A stretch of DNA of 64,000 bases, taken from IMG/VR virus record IMGVR_UViG_3300044624_000938, positions 1-64,000 of that record; one strand, given 5' to 3'. Each line of letters begins with the position of its first letter. Positions within the stretch are counted from its first letter, which is position 1. The notes under the pieces are model-generated. The model was not told the origin of the DNA, searched no databases, and saw nothing but the letters and a program-made list of their open reading frames with translations. Of this stretch, positions 17,990 to 26,237 are shown piece after piece. The DNA is from a virus. Position numbers and translations under genes: made by a program.

Positions 17990-18797
17990 CACGTTCGGTC
18001 CCCCACCTGGAGTTAACCCAGCTATGCCAGCAGCCAGCAGTGCCCCACAACAGCCTGCTACTATGGCCGTAGATCCGACCCGGGTAACGGTTGGTCCCTT
18101 GGTTATCAGTTACCCCAACCTGTTCATCCCTCGCCGGAAGGACGCGAAGGACCCCAACAGTCCGTTGATGTACTCTGCTGAGTTCATCTGCTTCGCTGAG
18201 AACCCAGCGTACCCGGTGATCGCACAGAAACTGATGGCTGCTGCCGAGGCTGTCTGTCAGGAGAAGTTCAAGAAGTCCATCAACACGATGGAGAAGCAAC
18301 CACTTCGGTCTATCAAGATCCGACCGGGTCACGAGAACCGGGATGGTTTCTTCTTCGGAGCCAACAGCAACGCCCAGTACGGAAAGCCGAACGTGTTCGT
18401 CGGCAACCCCGCTGTACCTGTTGTTGACCCGGACCTGATCTACCCGGGTGCCATCGTATACGTCAGCGTCAAAGCTGGTGCGTACGAGTCCAACGGCAAC
18501 AAGGGTGTCAAGTTCTACTTGAACTCGGTTCTGAAGTGTGCCGATGGTACGCCTCTGGTCGCCCCACGAGACGCTACGAAGGACTTTGCTGACGTCATGG
18601 GCGAGATCCCAGCGTCCGCATTCGCCCCTCCAGCGGCACCGCAGGGGTACGCCATGCCACCGGCCGCACCGCCGATGCCGGGCTACCCACCGGCCGCTGC
18701 GGGTTTCCCGCAGGGGTACGCAGCTCCTCCGGTTCACCCGGGGTATCCGCCAGCGGCACCGCCGATGCCGGGCTACGCTTACCCACCTCAGCACTAA
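17982..18797 (+). CDS. DUF2815-family DNA-binding protein
   Basis: The 271-residue protein starts at an ATG overlapping the nuclease gene by 8 bases, with GGAG upstream. Its core (about residues 28-205: VGPLVISYPNLFIPR, MYSAEFICF, GVKFYLNSVLK) matches the DUF2815 pattern, an OB-like fold thought to bind single-stranded DNA. The final 60 residues are a disordered Pro/Ala/Gly/Tyr tail with imperfect repeats (PPMPGY, PQGYA), recalling SSB tails but without an acidic tip. It probably serves as the phage single-strand-binding protein. A strong hairpin follows. Confidence 0.75.
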   Translation: MSNTFGPPPGVNPAMPAASSAPQQPATMAVDPTRVTVGPLVISYPNLFIPRRKDAKDPNSPLMYSAEFICFAENPAYPVIAQKLMAAAEAVCQEKFKKSINTMEKQPLRSIKIRPGHENRDGFFFGANSNAQYGKPNVFVGNPAVPVVDPDLIYPGAIVYVSVKAGAYESNGNKGVKFYLNSVLKCADGTPLVAPRDATKDFADVMGEIPASAFAPPAAPQGYAMPPAAPPMPGYPPAAAGFPQGYAAPPVHPGYPPAAPPMPGYAYPPQH

Positions 18798-18805
18798 TGA
18801 CTCAG

Positions 18806-18833
18806 GGTGTGGCCGGGTTCGCCCGGCCACGCC
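18806..18833 (+). terminator. Terminator hairpin with UUCG loop
   Basis: A 12-bp stem (GGTGTGGCCGGG with CCCGGCCACGCC, one G-U pair) is closed by the tetraloop TTCG and followed by TTCTT. It lies 9 bases after the DUF2815 stop and just before the AGGAGGT ribosome site of the next gene. It would reduce expression of the regulator and polymerase relative to the abundant ssDNA-binding protein. Confidence 0.7.
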
Positions 18834-18849
18834 TTCTTAGGAGGTCGAG

Positions 18850-19086
18850 ATGGAGCTGATACGAACCGAGGTAACCATCACGGTTATTGACCACGAAGAG
18901 ACCGGCAAACTTATCCGCACCTGCAGGCGGGCTTACGAGCTGAACGCAGACGTGGTATCGAAAGCAGCCGGTATCTCCAAGTCATACCTGATGATGCTGG
19001 AGTGCGGCGATAGACCTTGGACAGACCCTCTGTTCAAGAAAGTGTTCAAGGCTTTACAGAAGTTGACAGGAAAAAAGAATCCATGA
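18850..19086 (+). CDS. XRE-like helix-turn-helix regulator
   Basis: The 78-residue protein follows an AGGAGGTCGAG ribosome site. Residues 17-72 form a Cro/CI-type domain: GKLIRTCRRAYELNADVVSK, AAGISKSYLMMLECG with the recognition helix, then FKKVFKALQKL. It probably binds DNA as a dimer and could regulate the operon it sits in; the palindrome at the operon promoter is a candidate target. It overlaps the DNA polymerase gene as ATGA. Confidence 0.75.
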   Translation: MELIRTEVTITVIDHEETGKLIRTCRRAYELNADVVSKAAGISKSYLMMLECGDRPWTDPLFKKVFKALQKLTGKKNP

Positions 19087-21158
19087 GTTGGTCCCCCAGA
19101 TATCTGATCATGGACTTCGAGACCCGGTCTCCGATTGATCTCAAGGCATACTCCACTGTCAGGTATGCGAGTCACCCGGAGACCGGTATTCTTTGCGTGG
19201 GTCTGAAGTGGAACGACCGCCCAGCTACAGCACTGGCCCCGAACAAGGGCAAGTGGGTACTCGACGGGACCGAAAGACCAATCGAGTTGATGCACGCAAT
19301 CGAACACAACATACCGATCGTAGTTCACAACCTGTCGTTTGAGAAGCGGATGTACCACCACGTCTGCGTCAAGCGATGGGGGTGGCCAGCGATACCTGAT
19401 AGGCTGTGGCATGACACCGCAGCTATCTGCAGGTACTACGCCGTACCAGCGAGACTGGTCGAGGCTGCCAAGGCACTTGGCCTTGACGCACAGAAAGACA
19501 TGGAGGGTAACCGGATCATGCTTCAACTGAGCAAGCCGCGTAAGCCCCGCAAGAAAGAAATATCCGATTGGTTGAAGCACAACCCGTCGATCGACAACAT
19601 GCCAACCCTGTGGTGGGAAGACCAGGCCAAGCTGGACCGGGTCGTTGAGTACTGCCAGCAGGACTTGGTTACGCAGGAGGAACTGTACCTTCGGCTGGGA
19701 CCACTACCTCCCCAACGTGAGGCTGAGTGGCGGTTCGACGACATGGTCAATGAGCGTGGTGTACCCGTCGACTGGGGCGGCCTTGTCACTGCGATGGATC
19801 TCATCGACAGATCAATGGCTGAGTACAACAACGAGTTGCGAACCATCACAGCCACACCCGCGTACCCTGACGGCGTAGTCCAGGCCGTTACCCAGCGTAA
19901 GAAGATCCTTGACTTCTGCGACCTGATGGGGTGGGCGATGGTGTCAACAAACAAAGAATCGGTGGAGGACGCATTAGCCTCCCCGAGTCTGCCTGTCAAG
20001 GTGCGTCAGGTCTTGCAGATTGTACAAGCCGCAGGCAAGTCCTCGCTCGGTAAGGTCGAGACGATGATTGACTTGACCGATGACGACTCACGTATCAGAG
20101 ACAGCCTGGCGTGGCATGGTGCCGCGACCGGACGTAAGGCTGGCCGAGGTATGCAACCTCAGAACTTTCCGAGGGATGTGCTCGATGAAAAAGAAGCAGA
20201 CATCTTCCATGAATCATTACGAGAGGTGGACCCTTACTCCCACGTTTCTGCGTTGGCTGCGTTCGCGGACACGTCCGTACCCGACATGGTGTCGTCAGCT
20301 CTACGCTCATTCATTTGTGCTGAACCCGGCAAGAAACTTTTCGTCTCCGACTTCAGTAACATCGAAACCAGAAACCTTGCCTGGGTAGCCAACTGCAAAC
20401 TGCTGAACGAGGCTTTCTCCACAGGCAAGTGTCCCTATAGGCAGTTCGCCAGTCGTGTGTACAACATCCGGCCTGACGACATCGCCAAGGGGTCACAGGA
20501 AAGACAACTGGGCAAGGTGGCAGTGCTTGGTCTGGGGTATGGTATGGGCCACCAGAAGTTCAGAGACACAGCAGGGGCTCCACCATACAACATCGAGCTG
20601 CCAGAAGACCGAGCTAAAGAGATCGTCAAGCTGTACCGTGAGACGTACCCGGAGGTACCTACTTTCTGGCGGCTCTGCGAAGACGCATTCACCAAGGCTA
20701 TCAACGAGAAGTCTTCAGTACCTGTCGGCCGCGTAACCTTCGGGGCCACAGCCGAATGGGGTTGGATCGTTCTGCCTTCTAGCCGAGCTATCTGGATGAG
20801 GGAGCCACGAGTTGGTCGTGTACCTGATCGTTGGCGAGAGGGTAAGACCAGGCTTGAGATATCCTACATGGGTATCGACAGCAAGACGAAGCAGTGGGTC
20901 CGCAGGTCTACGTACGGAGGATCACTGGTCGAGTCCATCTGTCAAGCCATCGCTGCTGACCTGTTGCAGGAGGCGATGCACCGGATGGAAGCCAATGGGT
21001 TCCCGATGATCTTGTCAGTGCATGACGAGTTGGTCGGTGAAGCACCAGAGCATGAGAGCGTGGACCGGTTCCACGAGTTGATGAGGGTACGACCGGGTTG
21101 GGCACATGACCTGCCGGTCGAGTGTGAGAGCCATGCGAGCAGGAGGTACGGAAAGTAA
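19083..21158 (+). CDS. Family A DNA polymerase with 3'-5' exonuclease
   Basis: The ATG at 19083 overlaps the regulator stop, giving 691 residues. The N-terminal exonuclease has LIMDFETRSP (Asp11, Glu13), a VVHNLSFEK motif and VEYCQQDL. The polymerase domain has motif A FVSDFSNIETR, motif B in GKVAVLGLGYGMG and motif C LSVHDELVGE. All catalytic residues appear present, so it should be an active, proofreading replicative polymerase. Gene order with DUF2800, DUF2815, VRR-NUC and SNF2 genes is a known phage replication module. It shares the TAATG junction with the next gene. Confidence 0.92.
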   Translation: MSWSPRYLIMDFETRSPIDLKAYSTVRYASHPETGILCVGLKWNDRPATALAPNKGKWVLDGTERPIELMHAIEHNIPIVVHNLSFEKRMYHHVCVKRWGWPAIPDRLWHDTAAICRYYAVPARLVEAAKALGLDAQKDMEGNRIMLQLSKPRKPRKKEISDWLKHNPSIDNMPTLWWEDQAKLDRVVEYCQQDLVTQEELYLRLGPLPPQREAEWRFDDMVNERGVPVDWGGLVTAMDLIDRSMAEYNNELRTITATPAYPDGVVQAVTQRKKILDFCDLMGWAMVSTNKESVEDALASPSLPVKVRQVLQIVQAAGKSSLGKVETMIDLTDDDSRIRDSLAWHGAATGRKAGRGMQPQNFPRDVLDEKEADIFHESLREVDPYSHVSALAAFADTSVPDMVSSALRSFICAEPGKKLFVSDFSNIETRNLAWVANCKLLNEAFSTGKCPYRQFASRVYNIRPDDIAKGSQERQLGKVAVLGLGYGMGHQKFRDTAGAPPYNIELPEDRAKEIVKLYRETYPEVPTFWRLCEDAFTKAINEKSSVPVGRVTFGATAEWGWIVLPSSRAIWMREPRVGRVPDRWREGKTRLEISYMGIDSKTKQWVRRSTYGGSLVESICQAIAADLLQEAMHRMEANGFPMILSVHDELVGEAPEHESVDRFHELMRVRPGWAHDLPVECESHASRRYGK

Positions 21159-21547
21159 TGGCCGGACCCGAGAAACGAATTGAAGCTGCCTTCGCCAAGT
21201 GGGGACGAGACCAAGGACTGTTCGTCCTGAAGCTGGCAGCCCAAGGTGTCACCGGCTTTCCAGACAGGACGGTCATTCTGCCGGGCGGCAGGCTGATCTG
21301 CATTGAGTTCAAGTCCCCGACAGGTAAGACCAGCAAAGTTCAAGACCAACGTATCGCAGCACTGCGTGCGTTAGGCGTGCCAGTTCTGGTTACGAGTGAG
21401 TTGACCGTAGCTAAAGATTTTGTAAAAGGGTATGTCGATGAAGTTAGGAGCGGACAAGGAAGCCCCAAAGCTGTGGGTTCCACACAAGTACCAGCAAACC
21501 GCAGTGCAGTTCCTCCACGAAAGGACAAGCCTCAACCCAGACGGTGA
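21158..21547 (+). CDS. VRR-NUC domain nuclease
   Basis: This 129-residue protein carries the VRR-NUC fold: EKRIEAAFAKW at the start, GVTGFPDRTVILPGG with the catalytic Asp, CIEFKSPTG with the E-x-K pair, and QDQRIAALRALGVPVLV. VRR-NUC proteins are Holliday-junction or flap-type nucleases. It begins on the polymerase stop (TAATG). Its last 116 bases overlap the helicase gene in another frame, and the tail encoded there is basic and low-complexity. Confidence 0.85.
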   Translation: MAGPEKRIEAAFAKWGRDQGLFVLKLAAQGVTGFPDRTVILPGGRLICIEFKSPTGKTSKVQDQRIAALRALGVPVLVTSELTVAKDFVKGYVDEVRSGQGSPKAVGSTQVPANRSAVPPRKDKPQPRR

Positions 21548-22883
21548 AGGTGGAGCCGCGTTGTTCCTCGACCCGGGTCTTGGTAAGACATCGTCCACGC
21601 TGGAGTGGATGATGCAGATGAAAGAGTTCGGCCTTGCCAATCGCTTTCTCATCGTGGCCCCGCTGCGTGTATGTTGGCAGGTGTGGCCGCAGGAGATCAC
21701 AGGCTGGACTAACTTCAGGTCACTATCCTACTCGGTGGTACATGGCAGTGCCTCGGTACGCAGGAAGCGGCTGGCCACACAGGTCAACGTCCACATCATC
21801 AACCGAGACGGTATCGGCTGGCTGGCTAACCAGCTCAAGGGTAGAGACAGGTTACCTTGGCAGGCTATCATCGTCGACGAGTCCACGTCCTTCAAGAACT
21901 GGTCCGCGAAGAGATCACAGGCTGTACGTGACCTCGCCAAGCGTATCCCGTACCGTGTGATCCTGACAGGTACACCAGCACCGAGAAACCTGGCAGACCT
22001 GTACCCACAGTGCTGGGTTCTGGACCAAGGTAAAGCCCTCGGCAAGAACGTCACCGCTTTCCGGTCGGAGTACTGCTTTCAGGCCGGGTCTCGGGAGATG
22101 AACAACTTCCAGGTACGTGATGACAAGCACACCGCGATTCATGACGCAGTGAAGCACCTGGTCCTGCGGCTTGACGCGGCGGACCACCTATCCATGCCAC
22201 CCATCACATACCATGACGTGCCGGTAGAACTACCACCAGACGCACGGGCTGCATACGACGACATGGAGCGGCAGATGTTTATCGAGCTGCAGGATGGCTC
22301 ACAACGCGGTGCTGTGAACGCCGGGGCAAAGTACAATGCGTGCCGACAGATCGCGGCAGGCGGCATCTACGGGCACGACAGGACGGTTCACCACCTACAC
22401 AGTGCGATGACCGATGCGTATGCTGACTTGGTTGACGAGCTTGGAGGCAAGCCAGTCTTCGCAGCTTACCAGTTTGACCACGACGTACAGCGGATGGAGA
22501 AGGCAGTCAAGGGCCTTCACATCATCCGGGGAGGGGTCAAGGAAGCTCATGTCTCCGACCTGATCGACAGGTGGAACAATGACACTCTGGAGCCGCCTTA
22601 CCTGGCGGTCCAGCCGCAGGCTATGTCATACGGTATCAACGCCCAGAAAGGATCGTGCCGTGACATCGTGTGGTATGGCCCAACGGACAACCTAGACACG
22701 TACATCCAGTTCAACGCCCGTATCTACCGGCAGGGTGTTGGTGGACCTGTGAGAGTCCACAGATTGTACGCCAAGAACACCATTCACGAGGTGATCTGGG
22801 CTCGCATAGACGACAAAGAGGACGTCCAGTCAAAGCTACTGGACGTCCTCCGGGATTACGCGAAACAGAAGGGCAAGATTTAG
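21432..22883 (+). CDS. SNF2-type DNA helicase/ATPase
   Basis: The 483-residue protein has the superfamily 2 motifs: Q-like HKYQQTAVQFL, Walker A DPGLGKTSST, DEAH-type IVDESTSFKNW, motif III LTGTPAPRN, and a C-terminal RecA lobe with QPQAMSYGINAQ and FNARIYRQGV. This pattern is typical of phage SNF2-family ATPases that remodel DNA in recombination-dependent replication. A second in-frame ATG lies 6 bases downstream. It is the last gene of the operon, and its stop overlaps the stop of the convergent minus gene. Confidence 0.85.
   Translation: MSMKLGADKEAPKLWVPHKYQQTAVQFLHERTSLNPDGEGGAALFLDPGLGKTSSTLEWMMQMKEFGLANRFLIVAPLRVCWQVWPQEITGWTNFRSLSYSVVHGSASVRRKRLATQVNVHIINRDGIGWLANQLKGRDRLPWQAIIVDESTSFKNWSAKRSQAVRDLAKRIPYRVILTGTPAPRNLADLYPQCWVLDQGKALGKNVTAFRSEYCFQAGSREMNNFQVRDDKHTAIHDAVKHLVLRLDAADHLSMPPITYHDVPVELPPDARAAYDDMERQMFIELQDGSQRGAVNAGAKYNACRQIAAGGIYGHDRTVHHLHSAMTDAYADLVDELGGKPVFAAYQFDHDVQRMEKAVKGLHIIRGGVKEAHVSDLIDRWNNDTLEPPYLAVQPQAMSYGINAQKGSCRDIVWYGPTDNLDTYIQFNARIYRQGVGGPVRVHRLYAKNTIHEVIWARIDDKEDVQSKLLDVLRDYAKQKGKI
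22818..22850. terminator. Perfect 13-bp inverted repeat at convergent junction
   Basis: GAGGACGTCCAGT and ACTGGACGTCCTC pair perfectly around a 7-base loop, all inside the final codons of the helicase gene. It sits 30 bases before the point where the plus and minus operons meet tail to tail. It could end transcription from both sides, although no U-run follows. Confidence 0.45.
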
Positions 22884-23047
22884 ACCGGTCGCAACCGGCA
22901 CGAGTGGACCAACCACTCCCTGCCACTCTCGGTACGCACCTCCCACTCGGCAGTGCATTTTGGGTGACGACGAATGATTGTCACAATCTTACCGTGAAGT
23001 GGACACTCGTCGTCGATAACTCGAACCTGTTGGCCTTCTGTGAACAT
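22880..23047 (-). CDS. Small basic protein, 55 aa
   Basis: I use the ATG at 23047, preceded by GGGGGTAACA; a longer frame would translate the hairpin cassette upstream. The product has FTEGQQVRVIDDECPLHGKIV, a beta-barrel-like pattern reminiscent of KOW or SH3-type folds, and two more cysteines. It is the last minus-strand gene of this operon; its TAA overlaps the helicase stop on the other strand. Confidence 0.6.
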   Translation of the reverse strand: MFTEGQQVRVIDDECPLHGKIVTIIRRHPKCTAEWEVRTESGREWLVHSCRLRPV

Positions 23048-23078
23048 TGTTACCCCCAGTCTAGTGAATAAACACAAT

Positions 23079-23102
23079 GCTGATCCTCCGCAGAGAACCA
23101 GC
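23079..23102 (-). repeat. Hairpin cassette copy J
   Basis: On the minus strand a 10-bp stem (with G-U pairs) carries the loop UGCG. Upstream is GAGTGATCGTAACG and downstream ATTGTGTTTATTCAC. This matches the other copies listed between 23 and 34 kb and lies in the leader of 22880-23047. Confidence 0.7.
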
Positions 23103-23113
23103 GTTACGATCAC

Positions 23114-23440
23114 TCAGGTGTCCTGCCAATGTTTGAACCCCAGCTCGTCCAACTTGGTAGCGATCTCCAGTCCTGCCTGTACACCAATCCCCCGGATGAA
23201 GGACTCTGTAAAATGCCGGAACCCGATATCCACCAAGTCCTCGCAGGTAAGTGGCCACGTCATGTTTGCAAAATCACGTAGGCCAAAGTTTTCGACAGCG
23301 TACCGTACTCGGATGCGAACCCGTCCTGACACTTGGTTCCAAGGAAAAGGAGTACCATCTTTGCTGCAGTCTTGGCTAGCCACGAGCTTTTCCAAGGCCA
23401 CCGCGACCCGGGTAAGGACTTCGACTATCGGGTCTGTCAT
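23114..23440 (-). CDS. Hypothetical protein, 108 aa
   Basis: The ATG at 23440 overlaps the preceding gene stop as ATGA. The N-terminus is helical (DPIVEVLTRVAVALEKLVAS), with a central basic beta stretch (RVRIRVRYAVENFGL). There is no recognisable family. It ends 12 bases before the hairpin of cassette J. Confidence 0.6.
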   Translation of the reverse strand: MTDPIVEVLTRVAVALEKLVASQDCSKDGTPFPWNQVSGRVRIRVRYAVENFGLRDFANMTWPLTCEDLVDIGFRHFTESFIRGIGVQAGLEIATKLDELGFKHWQDT

Positions 23441-23733
23441 ACCGGCCACCCCATTTCTCGCATCTTGTCGTCCACGGACGTGTCAACAAGATGATCCTCT
23501 GGGTAAAACTTCGTACCATCGGGCAGCAGGACGTGGTCACCATCCCACCCACCGCACTCTCGCTCGCCGTACAGACATGAAGCGAGCTGATGCTTGAGTT
23601 CGCTTTCACTCCGGAACTCACACTCCAACGGCCAAGGGACAACGTCAATGTCCCCGGCCCGGTAACGATAGATCAGCATGTCGCCGTTCAGCAAAAGCTG
23701 ACCATGATTGTGCGTCAGTTGTGTTACGCTCAT
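23437..23733 (-). CDS. Hypothetical protein, 98 aa
   Basis: The ATG at 23733 follows GAGGTGAGTAGC. The product mixes beta strands with acidic loops (RYRAGDIDVVPWPLECEF) and has three cysteines in the centre (ASCLYGERECGG). It overlaps the next minus gene as ATGA. Family unknown. Confidence 0.6.
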   Translation of the reverse strand: MSVTQLTHNHGQLLLNGDMLIYRYRAGDIDVVPWPLECEFRSESELKHQLASCLYGERECGGWDGDHVLLPDGTKFYPEDHLVDTSVDDKMREMGWPV

Positions 23734-23734
23734 G

Positions 23735-24079
23735 CTACTCACCTCGCTTTCCGTTTGCCAAAGATCGCAGCTCAACAGCAACACCCTCAGCGGGTATGTA
23801 CCCCAGGTGTTTGTGCAGGTCTGCCAAGATGGTCTCGATTACAATCACAACCCGTTTAATACGGTCTGACCCGTTAGAGAAGTTTGCACCTCTCGGGTCC
23901 GTCACCGTCACCTTCGGATCTTTCAGAAGGTTTGCGAAAGAACTCTTTGGAACGGGTCGCCCCAACACACCAGACATGGCTGTTTGCAGTTTAGCCATCG
24001 TCATGGTGATGGGTTGTGGCTGGTCCCGCAACCAGTCAGAGAGTACCCGGAACTCTTCGTTTGTAGTCTTGCGTCTCAT
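23735..24079 (-). CDS. Hypothetical protein, possibly DNA-binding, 114 aa
   Basis: The start overlaps the upstream stop as ATGA. Residues 8-60 could form a winged-helix-like unit (EEFRVLSDWLRDQ, MAKLQTAMSGVLGRPVPKSSFANLLKD), and a helical C-terminal half follows. The resemblance to a DNA-binding fold is weak. Confidence 0.55.
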   Translation of the reverse strand: MRRKTTNEEFRVLSDWLRDQPQPITMTMAKLQTAMSGVLGRPVPKSSFANLLKDPKVTVTDPRGANFSNGSDRIKRVVIVIETILADLHKHLGYIPAEGVAVELRSLANGKRGE

Positions 24080-24321
24080 ACGTCCAACTCCTCACACTTG
24101 GCACAGTAGATGGCCCCACCGTCAGTCGGCCGAACCTGAATGATGGGGACGCCACGAACGACGGACATACCCATGAAGTCGACCATCTGGTCGTTCTTCT
24201 TGTCGTAAGCTGGCTTCTGCGTCAGCTTGTCGAACTGTCTCATCACGGACAACATGCGTGTCTGCCACGATATGTTGAGCGTTGAAAGTTGCTGATCGTC
24301 CATCGGTTGCTCACCCGACAT
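24076..24321 (-). CDS. Hypothetical protein, 81 aa
   Basis: The helical N-terminal half (LNISWQTRMLSVMRQFDKL) is followed by a beta-rich end with a CAKCEE pair that could bind metal. It overlaps the upstream gene by 11 bases and the downstream gene as ATGA. Family unknown. Confidence 0.55.
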   Translation of the reverse strand: MSGEQPMDDQQLSTLNISWQTRMLSVMRQFDKLTQKPAYDKKNDQMVDFMGMSVVRGVPIIQVRPTDGGAIYCAKCEELDV

Positions 24322-24631
24322 CTCGTGCCTCCAGATTGATAAAGCCGCTTTGATACTCGGGCGGATACATATCTCGCCCTTCTTCGTTTACGTTGGTCCA
24401 CTGCGGACGGAGCTTGTAGAAGAAGTACTTCCCCTGAGACTCCGGAACTTCTACGCTGACGGTGTAGTGGATCTTCCCACCGTCGGGCCACACCTCGGTA
24501 CGTGTGAGCCAGATACGACCCTCATCCTCGTGAGTCCGCCGAACCTGGTGTCTGTACCGGGTGCCGTCTTTCGCGATACTGGACCAGAACGTGGACCAGA
24601 TGCGGAAGTTACTATCACTTCTGCTCGCCAT
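24311..24631 (-). CDS. Hypothetical protein, 106 aa
   Basis: This aromatic, beta-rich protein (RIWLTRTEVWPDGGKIHYTV) starts within the end of the small membrane-protein gene. It has no recognised domain and lies in a chain of overlapping genes read as one minus transcript. Confidence 0.55.
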   Translation of the reverse strand: MASRSDSNFRIWSTFWSSIAKDGTRYRHQVRRTHEDEGRIWLTRTEVWPDGGKIHYTVSVEVPESQGKYFFYKLRPQWTNVNEEGRDMYPPEYQSGFINLEARDVG

Positions 24632-24782
24632 CTTTGAACACCTCGTTAATACGGTGGTTGTGGTCTGCCTGTGACTCAGTGTACGACAGAATAAAATCCG
24701 TCACGCACAGGAGCCCCAGCATCAGAAGAAACATGATGGCCCCGAACGGTATGGGACCGAGGTAGTGAATCAGCCAGAGCAT
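24615..24782 (-). CDS. Small membrane protein, 55 aa
   Basis: This short frame starts at the ATG read from 24782 behind GGAGGACGTTTC. It opens with a membrane helix (IPFGAIMFLLMLGLLCVTDFIL) and ends in a polar, acidic tail. It overlaps genes on both sides by 13-17 bases, which fits the packing of this operon. The role is unknown; small phage membrane proteins often act in exclusion or lysis control. Confidence 0.6.
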   Translation of the reverse strand: MLWLIHYLGPIPFGAIMFLLMLGLLCVTDFILSYTESQADHNHRINEVFKDGEQK

Positions 24783-25108
24783 GAAACGTCCTCCGGTACG
24801 TAGTGTGCTGCGAACAACTCCATTGCCCGCTCGTCTGTCATGTCTTCCCGAATAACAACGCTGTTAATGACGAGTGTCACGTCGTCTTTGGTGAGTGCTG
24901 ACAGTGGCACAAACGCTGTCAGGTCGTTAGCATCGTACCGGAAGTGCCGCCGAGCGAAGGCTTCTGCCACTTCGAACCAACAGGTGGTGCGTTTGCGACT
25001 GACGTATAAAGTGCTGTCATCTGGCAGACCCAGACGACGACGTTCGTCAAGAGCACACAGACCAGTCAGAGCAGCCGCTTCAGCAATCTGCAAATCAATT
25101 CGAAACAT
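24770..25108 (-). CDS. Hypothetical protein, 112 aa
   Basis: I chose the ATG at 25108, behind AGAGAGGTATTGACT. A longer frame would overlap the whole zinc-ribbon gene in another frame. The product is helical and arginine-rich (ALDERRRLGLPDDSTLYVSRKR) and ends in DVSCSG. Family unknown. Confidence 0.55.
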   Translation of the reverse strand: MFRIDLQIAEAAALTGLCALDERRRLGLPDDSTLYVSRKRTTCWFEVAEAFARRHFRYDANDLTAFVPLSALTKDDVTLVINSVVIREDMTDERAMELFAAHYVPEDVSCSG

Positions 25109-25343
25109 AGTCAATACCTCTCTCAACAGCTTCAAACTCGGTATGACACACCACGCACTCAAGCTGGGTGTTGTCATTGATCCACCGAACCACTCGGCAG
25201 TCACAGACAGGGCATGGTCGCCTTCCGGGCGGCTCGGGACTACGCTTGCAGGAGCCTTCCTCCATGCCGCAGCCTTTACACCGATGTGTCTTCGGGTCGA
25301 CAGGTCTAACCCCATCGCAAAATTTACAGTCAACAGTCTTCAT
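25095..25343 (-). CDS. Zinc-ribbon protein, 82 aa
   Basis: The ATG at 25343 follows GAGAGGAGGACAC. Three CxxC-type knuckles are visible: CKFC, CKGC and CPVC, with CVVC as a fourth. This indicates one or two zinc ribbons, which probably bind nucleic acid or protein. It overlaps the upstream gene as ATGA. Confidence 0.7.
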   Translation of the reverse strand: MKTVDCKFCDGVRPVDPKTHRCKGCGMEEGSCKRSPEPPGRRPCPVCDCRVVRWINDNTQLECVVCHTEFEAVERGIDYVSN

Positions 25344-25717
25344 GTGTCCTCCTCTCGGACAAACAGTGACCGGTCCCGACTGAACACCAGCGGGAACTCG
25401 GCACCGTCCAGGTTTGTATTGTCTTCTGAGGATGTCCAATAGGGCTTCACCCTCGGGTTGTAGATCAACTGTCTCTGGAGTCCACGGTGGTAGATGCGGT
25501 CTTCAACAGACACGCTTTCACACTCAACCCAGGCACAGACAGTCTTGTCTTCCCCAGCGAATATCTTGTTGGCAGTTCCTCGCTGGTTCCGCAGTCGGCA
25601 GTTGGTCATCCGAAGACTGACCCTGACAGGGTCAGCGTAGAAGACCTGCTCTGGCCCCCGGATCTGCCACATCCGGTAGTTCTCACCAAGGGCCAGGTGA
25701 AACCTCACTCTGTACAT
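25340..25717 (-). CDS. Hypothetical protein, 125 aa
   Basis: This basic, beta-rich protein (MYRVRFHLALGENYRMWQIRG) has no identifiable motif. Its start lies 12 bases after the upstream stop and its own stop overlaps the zinc-ribbon gene start. The C-terminus ends in an acidic VREEDT. Confidence 0.6.
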   Translation of the reverse strand: MYRVRFHLALGENYRMWQIRGPEQVFYADPVRVSLRMTNCRLRNQRGTANKIFAGEDKTVCAWVECESVSVEDRIYHRGLQRQLIYNPRVKPYWTSSEDNTNLDGAEFPLVFSRDRSLFVREEDT

Positions 25718-25729
25718 GGCAGACTCCTG

Positions 25730-26146
25730 TTATTCGAACTCAGGACCGACACAGTAAAGCTGAGCCAACTCCTCGGCTTGGTCCATCGGCACTGGGCGTT
25801 TGGCCCCGTCGAACCAGTCCCGATAGAAGTACTCACACTCGATCAACTCACCTTCATTGTTGAACACGAAGTCAAACCCGTCTGATGGGCCCCCCCATGA
25901 CAGCAGGACACGGTACGACTTGCGTACGTCGACAGACAGCACACCTTCCAATGCTCGGTCACGGTGCTTCTCTTGGATCTCCTGTTTAAGGTCATCCAAT
26001 GACGAATGGTCCTCCGGGTCGATACCCAGGTCAGAGGCCCACTCAAGGGCTGTGAGCACCTCCATACCGTCCCACTCAGGCAGCAGGTCTTCAAGCCGAC
26101 CAGCCAGACGGTCACCAACCAACTCTTCACATTTCTTGTCGGACAT
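25730..26146 (-). CDS. Acidic hypothetical protein, 138 aa
   Basis: The ATG at 26146 follows GGAGGTGATAC. The protein is strongly acidic: an N-terminal helical region (CEELVGDRLAGRLEDLLPEW) and a beta-containing middle. Such acidic early proteins often bind host proteins or mimic DNA. It is the first gene after hairpin cassette E. Confidence 0.6.
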   Translation of the reverse strand: MSDKKCEELVGDRLAGRLEDLLPEWDGMEVLTALEWASDLGIDPEDHSSLDDLKQEIQEKHRDRALEGVLSVDVRKSYRVLLSWGGPSDGFDFVFNNEGELIECEYFYRDWFDGAKRPVPMDQAEELAQLYCVGPEFE

Positions 26147-26169
26147 GTATCACCTCCAAAATGGTTTGA

Positions 26170-26237
26170 GAGAACACGATCGGGGGCCACCGCAGTGGCC
26201 CCCTGTCACAGTCTCACACCGTCACCAACTGTACTTA
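26170..26237 (-). repeat. Hairpin cassette copy E
   Basis: Read on the minus strand, AAGTACAGTTGGTGACGGTG follows the upstream stop, then a 9-bp perfect hairpin (26182-26203) with loop UGCG, then GATCGTGTTCTCTCA. It lies between the genes at 26235-26666 and 25730-26146. Confidence 0.75.

Noticed and set aside
17949-18830. 293-codon minus-strand frame
   Set aside because: Antisense to the DUF2815 gene, Arg/Trp-rich shadow, no start signal.
22670-23071. 133-codon plus-strand frame across the helicase end
   Set aside because: Overlaps two better supported genes and has no coding character of its own.
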